DNA from: Symbiodinium sp. CCMP2592
Taxonomy: Eukaryota > Sar > Dinophyceae > Suessiales > Symbiodiniaceae
Direction: 5' to 3'
DNA: 64,000 bases
Assembly (NCBI GenBank): GCA_905221615.1
Contig: CAJNDT010001213.1
Coordinates: forward strand, 999,176 to 1,063,175
Shown: piece by piece, positions 23,865 through 34,920 of the stretch
Position numbering within the stretch: position 1 is the stretch's first letter
Layout: each line of letters starts with the position of its first letter
Notes under the pieces: model-generated
Told to the model about the DNA's origin: nothing
The model's input: only the letters and a program-made list of their open reading frames with translations
Databases searched by the model: none
Program-made: the position numbers and the translations under genes

Positions 23865-24080
23865 TTCCTGTTTCGGATCTATACGGGCTCCTTTAAAAGG
23901 ATCTGTAAGAGTTCCTTAAAGGGATCTGTAAGGCTTCCTTTAAAGGGATCCGTAAGGCTTCCTTTAAAGGGATCTGTAAGGGTTCCTTTAAAAGGATCTG
24001 TAAGGCTTCCTTTGAAGGGATCTGTGAGGGTTCCTTTAAGGGTTCCTTTTAAAGGATCTATACGGGTTCCTCTATGGGTC
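23865..24080. repeat. Minisatellite of GGGATCTGTAAGGSTTCC
   Basis: About eight copies of a 24-bp unit with a TTCCTTTAAAGGGATC core are in tandem. The repeated peptide frame (TDPFKGSL) is an artefact. Confidence 0.85.
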
Positions 24081-25309
24081 GGCCTTGGGCTACTGGCCGT
24101 ACAGGCCCCCAATACTTCGACTCCAAGACCTCCGCTTCTGCTCCCTGATTCGCAGAAGGATAAGGGTTTCGGGTTTAGGGCGGTAACCTAGGGATTACGG
24201 TCTAGGGTTTAAGTTTGTCTAACATTTCTTGCGGTGGAGTGGGTCAGACGCATGATTGGCCCTCAACCCACTCCACCGGCAACATCTGAAGCTGCAACAC
24301 CCTCGCAGCATACGGCCCGAAGACTAATATGCGAGACCCTCGACCCCATGAAACCCTCAACCCTAAGCCCGAAACCCGGAAACTCTCTCTCTGCGGCCGC
24401 CTGCTGCATCTCAGTGCCGTAGCACGGCTGCTTGAGACGACTGGAGTCCTGCAGTCCTAGACTACTAGATCCCACTAAGGTGCCTGCAGAAAAAGCTCCG
24501 CAAAAGATCGATGGTGAAATCGCAAGGGCTGGACAAGCCCAAAAAACACCACAGGATTTTAGGGTTTATAGGGTTTAGGAGGGTTTTGGGTCTAGGGTTT
24601 CACCATGACGGTTTAGAGTTGAAGGATCGCACCATTTTAGGCTTGGCTTTGTTTTAGTGCAGTGGGGCTCTTGCTCGCTGAATGCCTCTGCCACTTTACC
24701 ACTGCTTCAGTAGAGTTTTGGGTTTGCGGTTCAGGGTTTTGGAGTTCACCATAAGGGTTTAGGGGGTGTTTCTGCAGGTGGTCCGCTTAACGATGGAAGA
24801 AATCTCCAAAGGTTTTTCATGGATTGCATTAGGATTTCGGCAAGGGGCTTATCAGGAGTCTATCTGGTGGAGTTTTGTCCAATTGAAAGAATGGTTCAAG
24901 TGGCAATTTGTGAATGCACGGCTTTGTAAGGAGATCCTGAAGGGGGATCCGACCTGAAGCCTATTTTGGAACAAGTTCTCTTGAACAGTTGTCCCGTTTC
25001 TGGAATCCATATCGCAAACCCCAAACCCTAAACCTCTATACCCTATTATGGATCCCTGTAAGGAACCCTTATAGATCCCCTTAAAGGACACCTAAACCCT
25101 TAAACACATGTATATACGTGGTTGGGCCTCAAACCCCAGCCTACAGCACCCCGAAAAGCCAAAAATCCCCAGCCTAAACCCTTTTACAATTCTCAGAGAA
25201 CCCAAGAAACCTTAATTAAGGAATATACCTTAAAATCATGATAAGAAGCCCTAATTTAAGGTATGATTCCTTAATTAAGGGGTTTTGGGATCTCTGCATG
25301 GTCGGAAAC

Positions 25310-25413
25310 CTGAGAAAAAAGCCTTCATCCGAGCCTGCGGCGGCACAGGCTCTGGAATCGGAAGGTCTTGCCACGCAGCTTCGTTGTTGAGCATCTCTTC
25401 CATAGCAGAGATC
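25310..25413 (-). CDS. Candidate exon
   Basis: The frame includes EEMLNNEAAWQDLPIPEPVP between a GCTAAG acceptor and a GTTTCC donor. Confidence 0.65.
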
Positions 25414-25563
25414 CTTAGCACGGGAATAGGTCCAGTATGGACGTTGTATGGCTTGTATAGGGTTTGAATACAGCTTTATCGGTTGCGATTTGTGGCTGAC
25501 GGTTTACGGCTCCGGGTTTTGGGCTTGTAAGGATTGGGATAAAAGCACTCCACCTCATGCAAC

Positions 25564-25690
25564 GCCCAGCGTCTCAACGAATTTCGCAAACCACCTGAAC
25601 GTAGTTCGGTAATGGCCGCGCCGGCCGTGTTTTCCGTCCTTGGCCCATCCACGGATCTCCTGCGAATTGGACCACAAGTCCGGCGAAACC
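25564..25690 (-). CDS. Candidate exon abutting telomere-like repeats
   Basis: The frame includes SQEIRGWAKDGKHGRRGHYR. The acceptor is the last TTTAG of a telomere-like array. A GTTGCA donor ends it. Confidence 0.65.
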
Positions 25691-26327
25691 CTAAACCCTA
25701 AACCCCGAACCCTAAACCCCGAACCCTAAACCCTGAACCCTAAACCCTGAAACCGGATCTTGGGAATTCTGGGATCGTTCTTACCAGGCACGGATTTTCC
25801 TGGGAAGCAGAGAAAGGGCTTCAGCCTACTTGTCGAGTATCCCCAGAGACTCCAATATCCCTGTTTTAAGGAATACCTAGGGTTCCTTTAAGGGATCTAT
25901 AAGGGGTCTATAGGGTTTAGGGTTTAGGGGACTCCTATATCCCTTTTTTAAGGAATATTCTTTAAATTATGGTAGGATCCCTAATATGATTTAAAGAATA
26001 TTCCTTGATTAAGGGGTATTGGGCTTCAGCCTACTTGTCGAGTATCCTGGAAAACTAAAGGTTGAAAGGGGTATGCTGGGATTATAAAAGGATTATGGTA
26101 CCCCAAAAGGTTAAATGTTACCTACAGTACTCCACAACTAAGCCAGGGTTTAGGGTCTAAGTTTCACGGTCTGATAAAGCTTGCGGTTCATGTGTTGTGG
26201 AGTTTTGGGATGCGGACTTCGCGACAGTCTTGTCCTAACTAATGGGTTGTTGTTAAGGAATTTACTTCAAGTTACCATAATAGGGATCTGTTCTTTGGTT
26301 TCATTGTCATGGTAACTTAAATTATAG

Positions 26328-26432
26328 TAGAAGCCAGAAAGTTGGAACATAAATGCCCTTACTCTTAGGGTAAAGTATAGGGGATCCCTGCATTAATCAT
26401 CCTAAATCCATGCTCCAACTTTCTGGGGTTCA
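26328..26432. repeat. Family I palindrome (GTAGAAGCCAGAAAGTTGGA)
   Basis: About 105 bp. Other copies: 29982-30095 and a degenerate one at about 39750-39860. Confidence 0.8.
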
Positions 26433-26782
26433 CGAAGAGACCACGAGGAGACCAGCAGGGGGCCACCCAGAGACCAACAGGAGAGTACCCAGAGAGCCCA
26501 ATATGCCTTAATTAAGGAATACACCCTTAAACTTAGAACATAACATGAAGCCCTCTATAATTCAGGGTATATTCCTTAATTAAGGGTTTTTGGGATCTCT
26601 GGGACCGAGAGACCACCAAAACACCTCCACCACGGACTAGCAAGAGGCCAACACGCCCATACGGGAGTTTCCCCAAATTCAAGCCATATCTTGGGGTCCT
26701 TATAATAAGGTTCATATTATTGAGGGTATTACATTAGGGTCCCCTGTTCTCGGAAACTCCCCCCAAGAGGACGCCGAAATAC

Positions 26783-26850
26783 TTCCCCAGATACTTGCAG
26801 ATTTAGGACCACTTCTAAGATGCCTTCCCTCAAGTTCTGGCGGGATTCAG
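26783..26850 (-). CDS. Candidate exon
   Basis: The frame includes RQNLREGILEVVLNLQVSGE and ends at a GTATTT donor. The start is approximate. Confidence 0.5.
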
Positions 26851-27213
26851 GAGCAGGGCCAAAATGCTTCCCTCAAGTAGCGAATGCGAATACGAGTGCA
26901 GATGCGGAAACTGGTACTAAAACTGATACTGGCACTGATATTAAGACTGCAACTAGGACTAAGACTACAAGTAAGACTACGACTAAGACTAGGACGAAGA
27001 AAACAACTCTTAGCACTACGACCAGAACGAATGTTAACACTCACACTGATACTAACTCAGACTAAGATGAAATTTCATAGTTCGTACATTAATACTCATA
27101 CTACAATTCTAATACATACTTGTACTCGTCTTACTCATAATCCTGATATACGTATATTCATGAGAGCAATACCCATGACAGCAATCAGAATATTCGTAAT
27201 AAATGAAGCAAAC

Positions 27214-27294
27214 AATGTTGTGTGAGGTGTCCTGTGCTGCTTCCTCCGAAGGTAGATCGCGGGAGATTGGCTGTTGGAGGAACTCGCCGATCTC
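27214..27294 (-). CDS. Candidate exon
   Basis: The frame includes EIGEFLQQPISRDLPSEEAA between a TCAAAG acceptor and a GTTTGC donor. Confidence 0.6.
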
Positions 27295-27442
27295 CTTTGA
27301 AAGAGGAAACTCGAACAGGTTTCGTCAGACTCAACAGGATTTCATAAGGGATCTACGATGGTTTCACGAAGGTTTTATAGGACTCGACAGGGTTTCATAA
27401 GGGTCTACAAGGTTAGAATAGAGGGTTTGTTTCAGGCGTTAC

Positions 27443-27474
27443 AGCAGTCGGGTCAATTTCCCGGTGTCCTTTTT
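27443..27474 (-). CDS. Candidate exon after a family F element
   Basis: The frame reads KGHREIDPTA. The acceptor CCGCAG touches the family F palindrome and the donor is GTAACG. Confidence 0.45.
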
Positions 27475-27667
27475 CTGCGGTTGATGATGTAAATCCTGCA
27501 TTGCCCATAATAAGGAATATCCCATAATTCCCACAGTCTACAGTAGGGTCATCAAGGTAATGCAGGGTAGTATCCTAATTTAAAGAACCCTACACCTTAG
27601 AGATCCCCGTAAGGGAACCCTTAAAGGAACCCTTTAAGTTGATTAAGGTATCGCTATCGTCAACCGT
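27475..27667. repeat. Family F palindrome with inner duplication
   Basis: A 190-bp candidate intron on the minus strand (27475-27664), bounded by exons 27665-27682 and 27443-27474. Confidence 0.65.
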
Positions 27668-27682
27668 ATGTCTGCGACAATA
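27665..27682 (-). CDS. 18-nt microexon between two palindromes
   Basis: It lies between the CCAAG end of a family C element and the GTTGAC end of a family F element, and joins in phase to 27443-27474 as LSQTYEKGHREID. It is plausible but short. Confidence 0.35.
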
Positions 27683-28481
27683 CTTGGAGGATCAGGCGAC
27701 TTAGTAAGTACAGTAGGACTGTATCTACTTATAACTTATAACCCTAATTACGGTGCTTATAGCCCTAATTACTTACTAAGTCCCATGATCCTCTAAGTAG
27801 ACCCTAAACCCTAAACCCTATATATCCCTTTAAGGAACCCTAAAGAGCCCTTTAGGGAGACCGGGAGACCTTTAAGGACCCTACTTTCTCAGCCCCATGA
27901 TCCTCTAAGTAAGGGTCGATCCCTGGGCTCCTTCAGGCTCGCATATGGAGAAGAAGGTCCTATGATGCGGGGTTTGGGTTTAGGTGTTTACGGTTTAGGG
28001 TTTAGGGTTTAGGGTTTTCCCAGAAGGGGTACATCATAATTCCTTTAACGGCTTCTTTAAAAGGGGTCTATAAGGCTGAGCATAAGCCCTACTATAAGGG
28101 TTCGATATAGCGGCCTAAACAATTACCTCTACCATTTTGGTGGCTCCTTACTGTGAGTACGGCGTCATGGGCCTCAAAACCCTGGTCTAAATATTCAGGC
28201 CCATATATTGCATCATTCTCACACTATGGAAACTAAAGATCCTAAGTTTAGAGAAGCGCTCATGTGGGTTTGAGAGCTCAGGGTCTGGGACCGGGACTAG
28301 CGCATCGGATTTCGCGGGTTAGGCCAGGCAGGAAAGATAGACACCGAACCTCCATGCTGGAAGGTCAGGCCCTACACCTTGAACCCCGAAGCCCTAAACC
28401 ACTAAACCCCTAAACCCTCAACCCTAAACCCCTAAACCCCCCAAACCCTAAACCCTAAACCCCTAAACCCCTAAACCGGAC

Positions 28482-28598
28482 CCCTGCCCAATTTCAACAG
28501 CTGCCTGGGGCCCTGCAAGGCAAACATGTTGTAGTTTCTTTTGTCGATCAGTCGCAAGCAGAGCCATCCATATAAACACCTCCATCGTCCCCATAGTA
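28482..28598 (-). CDS. Candidate exon with acceptor in a family C element
   Basis: The frame includes CLRLIDKRNYNMFALQGPRQ. The acceptor CCAAG is the very end of the family C palindrome. The donor GTCCGG runs into TTTAGGG-like sequence. A second frame is also open, so the choice is not certain. Confidence 0.5.
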
Positions 28599-28720
28599 CT
28601 TGGAGGATCATGGGACTTGGCAAGTAGGGTTATAAGTACCTTAATTAAGGTTATAGGTAGATATAACAATAGTTACCTTACTTATAACCCTACTTACTAA
28701 GTCCCCTGGTCCTCCACGTA
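28597..28720. repeat. Family C palindrome between exon pieces
   Basis: On the minus strand its last bases CCAAG serve as a likely acceptor for exon 28482-28598. The sequence above 28720 is open in a matching frame (GSTHQVGCDCANT). Confidence 0.75.
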
Positions 28721-28904
28721 TTAGCACAGTCACAGCCTACTTGATGAGTCGATCCTCAAATCCCATAGTGACAGAACGCATAGGGCCAAATACAATTCAC
28801 TTCTCAAGCCTGTGCTCATCCCGCACTAATATAAGCCTCGAATTACTCTAAAAGAATCTACTGCAAATCTTATAGAATCCGAATACACGCCTACGAAAAC
28901 CTAC

Positions 28905-29260
28905 CCTAAACCCTAAACCTTAAACCCTAAGCCTAAACCCTAAACCCCAAACCCTAACCCTAAACCCTAAACCCTAAACCCTGCGAAGCCCTTCGGGTCC
29001 CGCATTCGCTTCTTGTGGTTCCCTGGCTTCTCAGTCTCGGCCTTGAGCGTGTAGCCGCTCTTCTCCATGGATGACTCGAACCTGCTTTTCGGTGTGGGGT
29101 TTAGGGTTTTAGGGTTTAGGGTTTAGGGTTTAGATTTAGGTTTTAGGTTTAGAATTTAGGGTTAAGGTTCAGGGTTAAGTTTTAGGGTTTAGGGTTTAAG
29201 GTTTAGGGCTTATGGTTTAAGGTTTCGGGCTTATGATTGATACTTAGGGTTTAGGGATGT
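28905..29260. repeat. Inverted pair of telomere-like arrays around an exon
   Basis: CCCTAAA repeats (28905-28982) and TTTAGGG repeats (29097-29260) lie on either side of the candidate exon 28980-29084, in opposite orientation. Confidence 0.8.
28980..29084 (-). CDS. Candidate exon abutting telomere-like repeats
   Basis: The frame includes SSMEKSGYTLKAETEKPGNH. The donor is the first GT of a GTTTAGGG run, so the intron starts with telomere-type repeat. Confidence 0.65.
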
Positions 29261-29617
29261 GTTCTGTTCAGGGATGTTTAGCATTTCAGCTTTCAGGGCT
29301 TTAACTTTGGATTTGGGGTTTCGGGTTTGGGGATCTTAGCAAGTTTTGTAAGGATCTGCAAACCTAACAACGTAAAGCTTTTGTCTGAATCCCTCTTCAA
29401 TCCCCGAAGCCTAAACCCTACATACACCCTAAAACTCTCAAATCCCAAAACCATACCCCTCAAAACTCGTTTTCTGTCAGGTGTAGCGGCACCTTGTTTC
29501 GGAATGGGCTTGCACTACCGACGTTCTGCCTTCAAAACTCTAGGGTGAAGGATTTAGGACCTAAGGATGTGGTGCAGGGTTGAGGGTTTAGGGCAAGCCA
29601 TATTGAAAGCCAGGCCA

Positions 29618-29708
29618 CAGATTGAGTAAGCTTTCCTCGCTTTCCTCACGCTGGCGCAAAGCCGCAGCGACCGACTCCTTCCAGTGCTTCTTGTGCAGCT
29701 TTCGATAC
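29618..29708 (-). CDS. Candidate exon, charged helix
   Basis: The frame includes RKLHKKHWKESVAAALRQRE between a GCTCAG acceptor and a GTGGCC donor. Confidence 0.65.
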
Positions 29709-30485
29709 CTGAGCTATACTGAACTTAGACCCCTGGCTAGACTTATGATTTTAGCTGTTTCTTAGGGTTTATAGGAACTAAAGATTACAACTTAATTCTA
29801 AGTACCCCTAAGTGAGGCTCTTGGGGTGCAGGGTTTCTTGGGGTTTAGGGTTCAGGGAGGCTTCTTGTAGAGCTTTCAATACCTGAGGTTTCCCGTAGGG
29901 CTTTTGATATCCTTTTAGGTCTTAAGGTTTCTCGGGGTTTAAGCTTTCTTGCCGCTTAGGGCTGCTTCGGGCTTGGGGTTTATGGTAGAAGCCAGAAAGT
30001 TGAACATCATTATCCTCATGTCCTTAAGGTAAAGGACAAGGGATCCTAGCACTAATCCTCCTAAACCCATGTTCCAACTTTCTGGCTTCTACTGTAGGGT
30101 TCAGGCCGGCTTCTTCAAGTACGGGTGCCGTTCGGGGGGTCTTGGTAACTGCGGATCAGGGAGTCCGGACATCCTCACAGGGCCATTAGGGTTTAGGGTT
30201 TAGGGTTAGGGCTTGGGGCTTAAGACTCGATTTTTCATTTCTAAAGGACTCCAGGAGGCTTTTCAAGGGTTCTTCGGGCTCTCTGTGAGCAGCCAAGGCT
30301 TGGATTCGAGGTTCAGGGTTTACGGTTCGGGGCTAGGGGTTCATGCAGGGTTTCAGGTTGAGGGTTCGGGGTCTCCGCTTTTCCGTCGTAGGGCGTAAGC
30401 TTCAGGGTCTAAGGTTAGGTCTACTCTTCTAAACTTCAGGGTTCAGGTTTGAAGGCTTTTAATTACGAAAAAAATCATACTCTAC

Positions 30486-30602
30486 CAACTCCAGAGCGCT
30501 GGTCGGACTCGCGGTGGAAGTAGCAGACGTGTGCGTAGAGCTCGGCCAGGGTGTTGCAGCCCCAATCCTTTGGCCTGGCAGCTTCTGCGATCATGTAGGA
30601 GC
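30486..30602 (-). CDS. Candidate exon
   Basis: The frame includes EAARPKDWGCNTLAELYAHV. The acceptor ATCTAG lies six bases past the end of a family A palindrome. The donor is GTAGAGT. Confidence 0.65.
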
Positions 30603-30608
30603 CTAGAT

Positions 30609-30711
30609 GGGAGTTTCCGAAAATTGGGGGGTACCTTATTTTGGGGTCCTTATAATGAGGATCCTACTATTTAGGGTACTATATTAGGGTCCCCTAGTTT
30701 TGGAAACTCCC
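30609..30711. repeat. Family A palindrome next to an exon
   Basis: Its end lies six bases from the acceptor of the exon 30486-30602. Confidence 0.8.
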
Positions 30712-31370
30712 AAATAAGTGCCCATACTGTTTTGGGGGTTCCTTCTTATGGTTCTAGTATGATATATCCCAAAACCCTATTCTAATTCTTAGGGCCCCTA
30801 TTTTGAGCCTATATTGCATGAAGGACTTAGGGATCAAGGCTCAGGGACCTGAACCCAAAAGTCCGATACCCTAAACCCTAAACCTACATCTGCAGTACCC
30901 ATGGTAGGGAATGCACCATAATTTCGATAGCCTAGGGTCATTAAGGTATGCAGGATTGATATCATCAACCGTCGAACCTGAACCCAAGATCAGCTGGAGG
31001 TGTCATGTCCCTGCTTATTTGTAGGCAGGTCAGCGATTCGTTTGGAACTACTGTTGTAAGTAGCATAGCCTAGCGCCACAAGTACTTTAATTAAGGTTAT
31101 TTATATAACCGTAGTTGCCGTAGTTATAACCCCACGTATTCATCTAAAACCCTAACGACGCCCCACCAAACGCTTGCGAAAGCGCGCAGCCATATCAACA
31201 CCCCGAAACACTAGACCCTAATCCCCGAACCCTCGAACCCTAATCCCCAACCTTAGCCCCAAACCCTCAAACCCTAATCCTTGAACCCGAAGACCCTGAT
31301 CCCCAAACCCTCAAACCCTCAAACCCTTAACCCCAAACCCTAAAACCCTAAGCCCCGAACCCTTCCCGCC

Positions 31371-31476
31371 TTGACTGCTTGCAATTCTTGGGGCAGTCAT
31401 GGCACTGGAATTCGGTGTAGGGCACCGGATCCTGATAGAAGGCCTTCGCCTCGCGAAAGGCTTCTTTGAAGACTTG
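31371..31476 (-). CDS. Candidate exon with Cys/His cluster
   Basis: The frame includes EAFREAKAFYQDPVPYTEFQ followed by C-x2-C-x3-C, a possible metal site. The acceptor is CCCTAG within telomere-like sequence and the donor is GTTCGG. Confidence 0.65.
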
Positions 31477-32360
31477 CTAGGGTTTAGGTTAATTAACTAG
31501 GGTTTAGGGTTTAGGTTAATCATAAGGGATCACTAACAGGGGTGGCTATGGGGGTTATCGTAAATGTTACTGGGGTTCTATGTTTTCCTATAGGAGCGGT
31601 TTATGGAGGCGACTATACTGTAATTAGACCGGGAACCCTACGTGAATAGCAGTAGCACTTGTAGAACCCTAAACCCGTATACGCAGAGACTCTATACCCT
31701 TTTAGTTAAGGAGCATACCTTGAATCAAAGTGATGCCGCCCTGCGATTTAAGGTATACTCATTCATCAAGAGGTTTTGGAGACCGGCTGTGGGTCCTAAT
31801 GCTGTTCGATGAACCGATCAAGCTACAATGTAGCTTGTGTAGGGCTTGGGATTTAGGGGATAGCTCGGATAGGCATTCCAGTCCAGACTTTATTCGGGAA
31901 CTCCAAGACAGAACATGACGTAGTATTCGACCCCTTATATCAATTGGAGGTCTCAAGTCCCTCATATCAGGACTCTTCTTTTGCGCTACCCCGCCTACCT
32001 TCATTCCACCCCTCGGGGGACGTTTATTAACTGGGGTTACAAGCAAGGTAACTAAGGCATAAGCCGTACTACAATGCTGCTGCCACCCTTGTCGAATCTC
32101 AAGTTCGAGCACACGTAATTTAAAAAGCTTCGTAGAACCTTTGCAGTAAACAGACTCCATCGAAACCCCAAACCTTGTAAAAACCGTAAACCGTAAAGCC
32201 GCGCAAGACCCCAAATCCTAAAACCTAAACCCTTACAGGACTCTTAACGGAATCCTCCAAAAATCCTTTCAAGGAATCCTGAAACGGAGTGCCCCTAAAC
32301 CTCAAACCCTTTAAAGGGTCCTGAAAAGACCCCTTAAACCCCTGAAAGGAACCCTAAAAG

Positions 32361-32469
32361 CCCAGAGACTCCAATATCCCTTAATTAAGGAATATACGTT
32401 AAATTATACTAGGATCCCTAACATGATTCAAAAAATATTCCTTAATTAAGGGATATTGGAGTCTCTGGG
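32361..32469. repeat. Family B palindrome, well preserved
   Basis: A 109-bp copy, nearly perfectly self-complementary across both arms. Confidence 0.85.
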
Positions 32470-32592
32470 AACGCTGGCCCCTTAAGGCAACAGTAAACTC
32501 CTTCAAGGAACCCTAAACGGCCATAAACCCTGAAGGAACCCTCCAAACCCTAAACCCTCTAAACCCTAAAGCCCTAAACCCTGAACCCTTAC

Positions 32593-32733
32593 AGGAAACC
32601 CCGCCTCCCTTCTCGCGTCCGGTGGCAGCTCGCGCAGCTCAGACGCGACCACGACGAGGCGGCCTTCAAAGTCCAACTCCCAGGTGCTGTCCTCAGGGCA
32701 GGTTCCCAGAACCACGGGAGGATCCAAAAAGTA
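32593..32733 (-). CDS. Candidate exon overlapping the end of a palindrome
   Basis: The frame includes VVLGTCPEDSTWELDFEGRL and ends at a GTAAGGG donor. The upstream part seems to read through the inner arm of the palindrome at 32715-32817, so the acceptor is uncertain. Confidence 0.6.
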
Positions 32734-32817
32734 GATCCCTTAATGAGGGTTCTAAGAAAGCACCCTTCGTAGTATAGGGCCCCAAATTAGGGGATCTACT
32801 TTCTAGATCCTCCCGGG
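32715..32817. repeat. Family L palindrome (GGAGGATC, AAAGTAGATCCC arms)
   Basis: About 100 bp, with arms GGAGGATCnAnAAAGTAGAT. It borders or overlaps exon 32593-32733. Confidence 0.65.
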
Positions 32818-32845
32818 GGTCTAGGTGTAGGGTTTACCTGAAACC

Positions 32846-32925
32846 TACCAAAACCTACTTTTTGTAGGTGCTTCTTACAAGCCCCAATATGGAATTAATT
32901 AGGACCCTAACAAAAAAGTAGGCTG
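32846..32925. repeat. Family M palindrome (CCTACCAAAACCTAC)
   Basis: About 80 bp. A second copy lies at about 60658-60750. Confidence 0.6.
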
Positions 32926-33111
32926 TGACGGGTTCGGGCTTGGGGCTTGGGGGTTTAGAGTTTAGGGTTTAGGGTTTAGGATTTAAGGATAGGGTTGCTT
33001 TTAGGGTTTAGGGTTTAGGGCATTGCTTCAATGTCTCATATGGTTCTTTTTGTGTTTTGTCTGTACGGGCTTGGGCTTTCGATCGCCTGCAAGGGGGTTA
33101 TACGGTTTTGT

Positions 33112-33213
33112 CTTGGGTACGGCCCCATACAGTAACAGTCTATAATAGGGCTACTATTAGGGGCCTTATATATCTATAGTATGAACTGTTACTGAGTGGG
33201 GGCCGTACCCAAG
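33112..33213. mobile_element. Family H element with 6-bp duplication
   Basis: Inverted ends CTTGGGTACGGCCCC and the complement enclose 102 bp. TTTTGT is duplicated at 33106-33111 and 33214-33219. A second copy lies at about 21112-21224, without a clear duplication. Confidence 0.75.
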
Positions 33214-33936
33214 TTTTGTCATGTTTCATAAGGGCTACAAAAGACCTGAATACTCGGAGCTTTCAGAGGGGAGAAAACCCGACAGCTAAAAATTTAGGGC
33301 TTCGGGGTAGGTTATACTTTTGTTTTACTAGCAACCCTCAGAAATGGCAGTAGGAATTAAATCAAGCTTCTATAGCAAGGTTCTCGCAAGCTTGTGCTAC
33401 TTCATGGGAAATATCCCCAAACCCTCCATCCTCCACACTCCCTGGTATCACCTACCGCTAAACCCTAAACCCGAAACCCTGGAAACGTATCGTGCTTAAA
33501 CAAAGGGTATTGGACCTTCCACGCAAACCTGGCTTCGGGCTCAGGGTTTAAGGGTTAGCGGCTTAGGGTTTAGGGCTTTAGGGTCTATAGGGTCTAGGGT
33601 CTCTGGCGGCTTTCCGAAGCCTTTGTCGGGGTTCATATGGGGACCGCAATGATAAGAATACGGTTTGGGGTACGGTATGCATATAGTATGCTATAACTGC
33701 ATCGCCACTATAAGGATATACGAGAACCTTTCATGCCGACGTCTATCCCTAATCCCTAAACCTTATATGAAGCACTCAAGGGTCGCGGCATTTGGGATTC
33801 GAGGCTTCAGTTGCGGTGAACCTTTACGGGAAAGGACCACCTGGCCGACCTAAATCCCCAAACCCCAAAACCCGTTTAGGGTTTAGGGCTTTAGGGTTCA
33901 GGGTACTCTAAACCCTAAACCCCAAAACCCCTGTAC

Positions 33937-34045
33937 AATCAGAGTGTGCGCTTGACCCCAAGTTGCCTGAGGTGTCGAAGGCGACGTGTCTGGCGTGCAA
34001 GCGATGAGCTTCTCTCTTCTTCTGCCACGCGTCAGAGTCCAGCGC
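33937..34045 (-). CDS. Candidate exon
   Basis: The frame includes ALDSDAWQKKREAHRLHARH, with a CTCCAG acceptor and a GTACAG donor that runs directly into TTTAGGG-like intron sequence. Confidence 0.65.
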
Positions 34046-34678
34046 CTGGAGCATACCCAGAGACATCTAGGGTTCCTTTGAAGGGATCTGTAAGGGTTGC
34101 TTTGAGGGTTCCTTCAAAGGGATCTGTGGGTTTAGGGCTTAGGTGACTCCAATATCCCTTAATTAAAAAGTCTTCACTGAATTATAATAGGATCCCTGAT
34201 GTACTTTTGAGTATATTGCTTAATGAAGGGACATTGGAGTCTTTAGGTAGGGCACAATTGATATAAGGGCGCTACTATTACGGTTGCTATATGTTTATCA
34301 GGGTTACTATAAGGCTACTCGGGTAACAACGCTTAAGATATAGGAACATGGGAATGTTACTACTCGCTACTCCGACAGCTACCTAGGGTTCGAGGATTAG
34401 AGTTTATTGTTTACGGCTTGGGGTTCATGGCGCATGGGGTTTTGGGTTGGGGGTTTAAGATTCAGAACGTATTGCACTGGCTTCATGTTTAGGATGCTAA
34501 CACCGCTGATAGGGTTTAGGGTTTGGGGGTTTGTGAAGACCTGTGAAACGATCTCGCACACGTTAACTAAGCTTGCAGGTGTTGACGATTCTTTGCAAGG
34601 TTAGGTTGAGTAGAGTTCAGCAAAGCCATACTAATACTATAATTGCAAGCCTCAGCCCTGAACACTGTGTGCCCTGTG

Positions 34679-34920
34679 TACTTAGAGGATCAGGGGACTC
34701 AGAATCGTAATAAGAAAGGCAACCCTTGCCATATCTATTAGAAGCTGCCCCCACCCTGTAATAGTGACTCTAAGGATTATATAATAGGATTATACTGGGG
34801 CCCTATTATATTCCTATTATACCACTATTGCAGGGTGGGGGCAGCTTCTAACATATCTACTTCTAGCCTTAATTGAGGTACGTATATTCCTACTTACCAA
34901 GTGCCATGCTCCTCTATGTA
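34679..34920. repeat. Family C palindrome containing a nested family J element
   Basis: The arms of one C element surround the 114-bp J element at 34738-34851. Confidence 0.8.
34738..34851. mobile_element. Family J element (hAT-like MITE) with 8-bp target duplication
   Basis: Perfect inverted ends TTAGAAGCTGCCCCCACC and the complement enclose 114 bp. CATATCTA is duplicated exactly on both sides (34730-34737 and 34852-34859). An 8-bp duplication is typical of hAT transposons; the assignment is inferred from that alone. Confidence 0.75.

Noticed and set aside
23879..24112. 77-codon frame with repeated TDPFKGSL
   Set aside because: It is produced by the 24-bp minisatellite.
24230..24330. Plus-strand exon-like frame (EWVRRMIGPQPTPPATSEAA)
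   Set aside because: The minus strand also gives an open stretch, and boundaries are unclear on both strands, so it was left unassigned.
26820..27225. Frames of 81-113 codons rich in Thr/Lys or Leu/Arg
   Set aside because: They arise from an ACT/GACTA-rich degenerate simple repeat.
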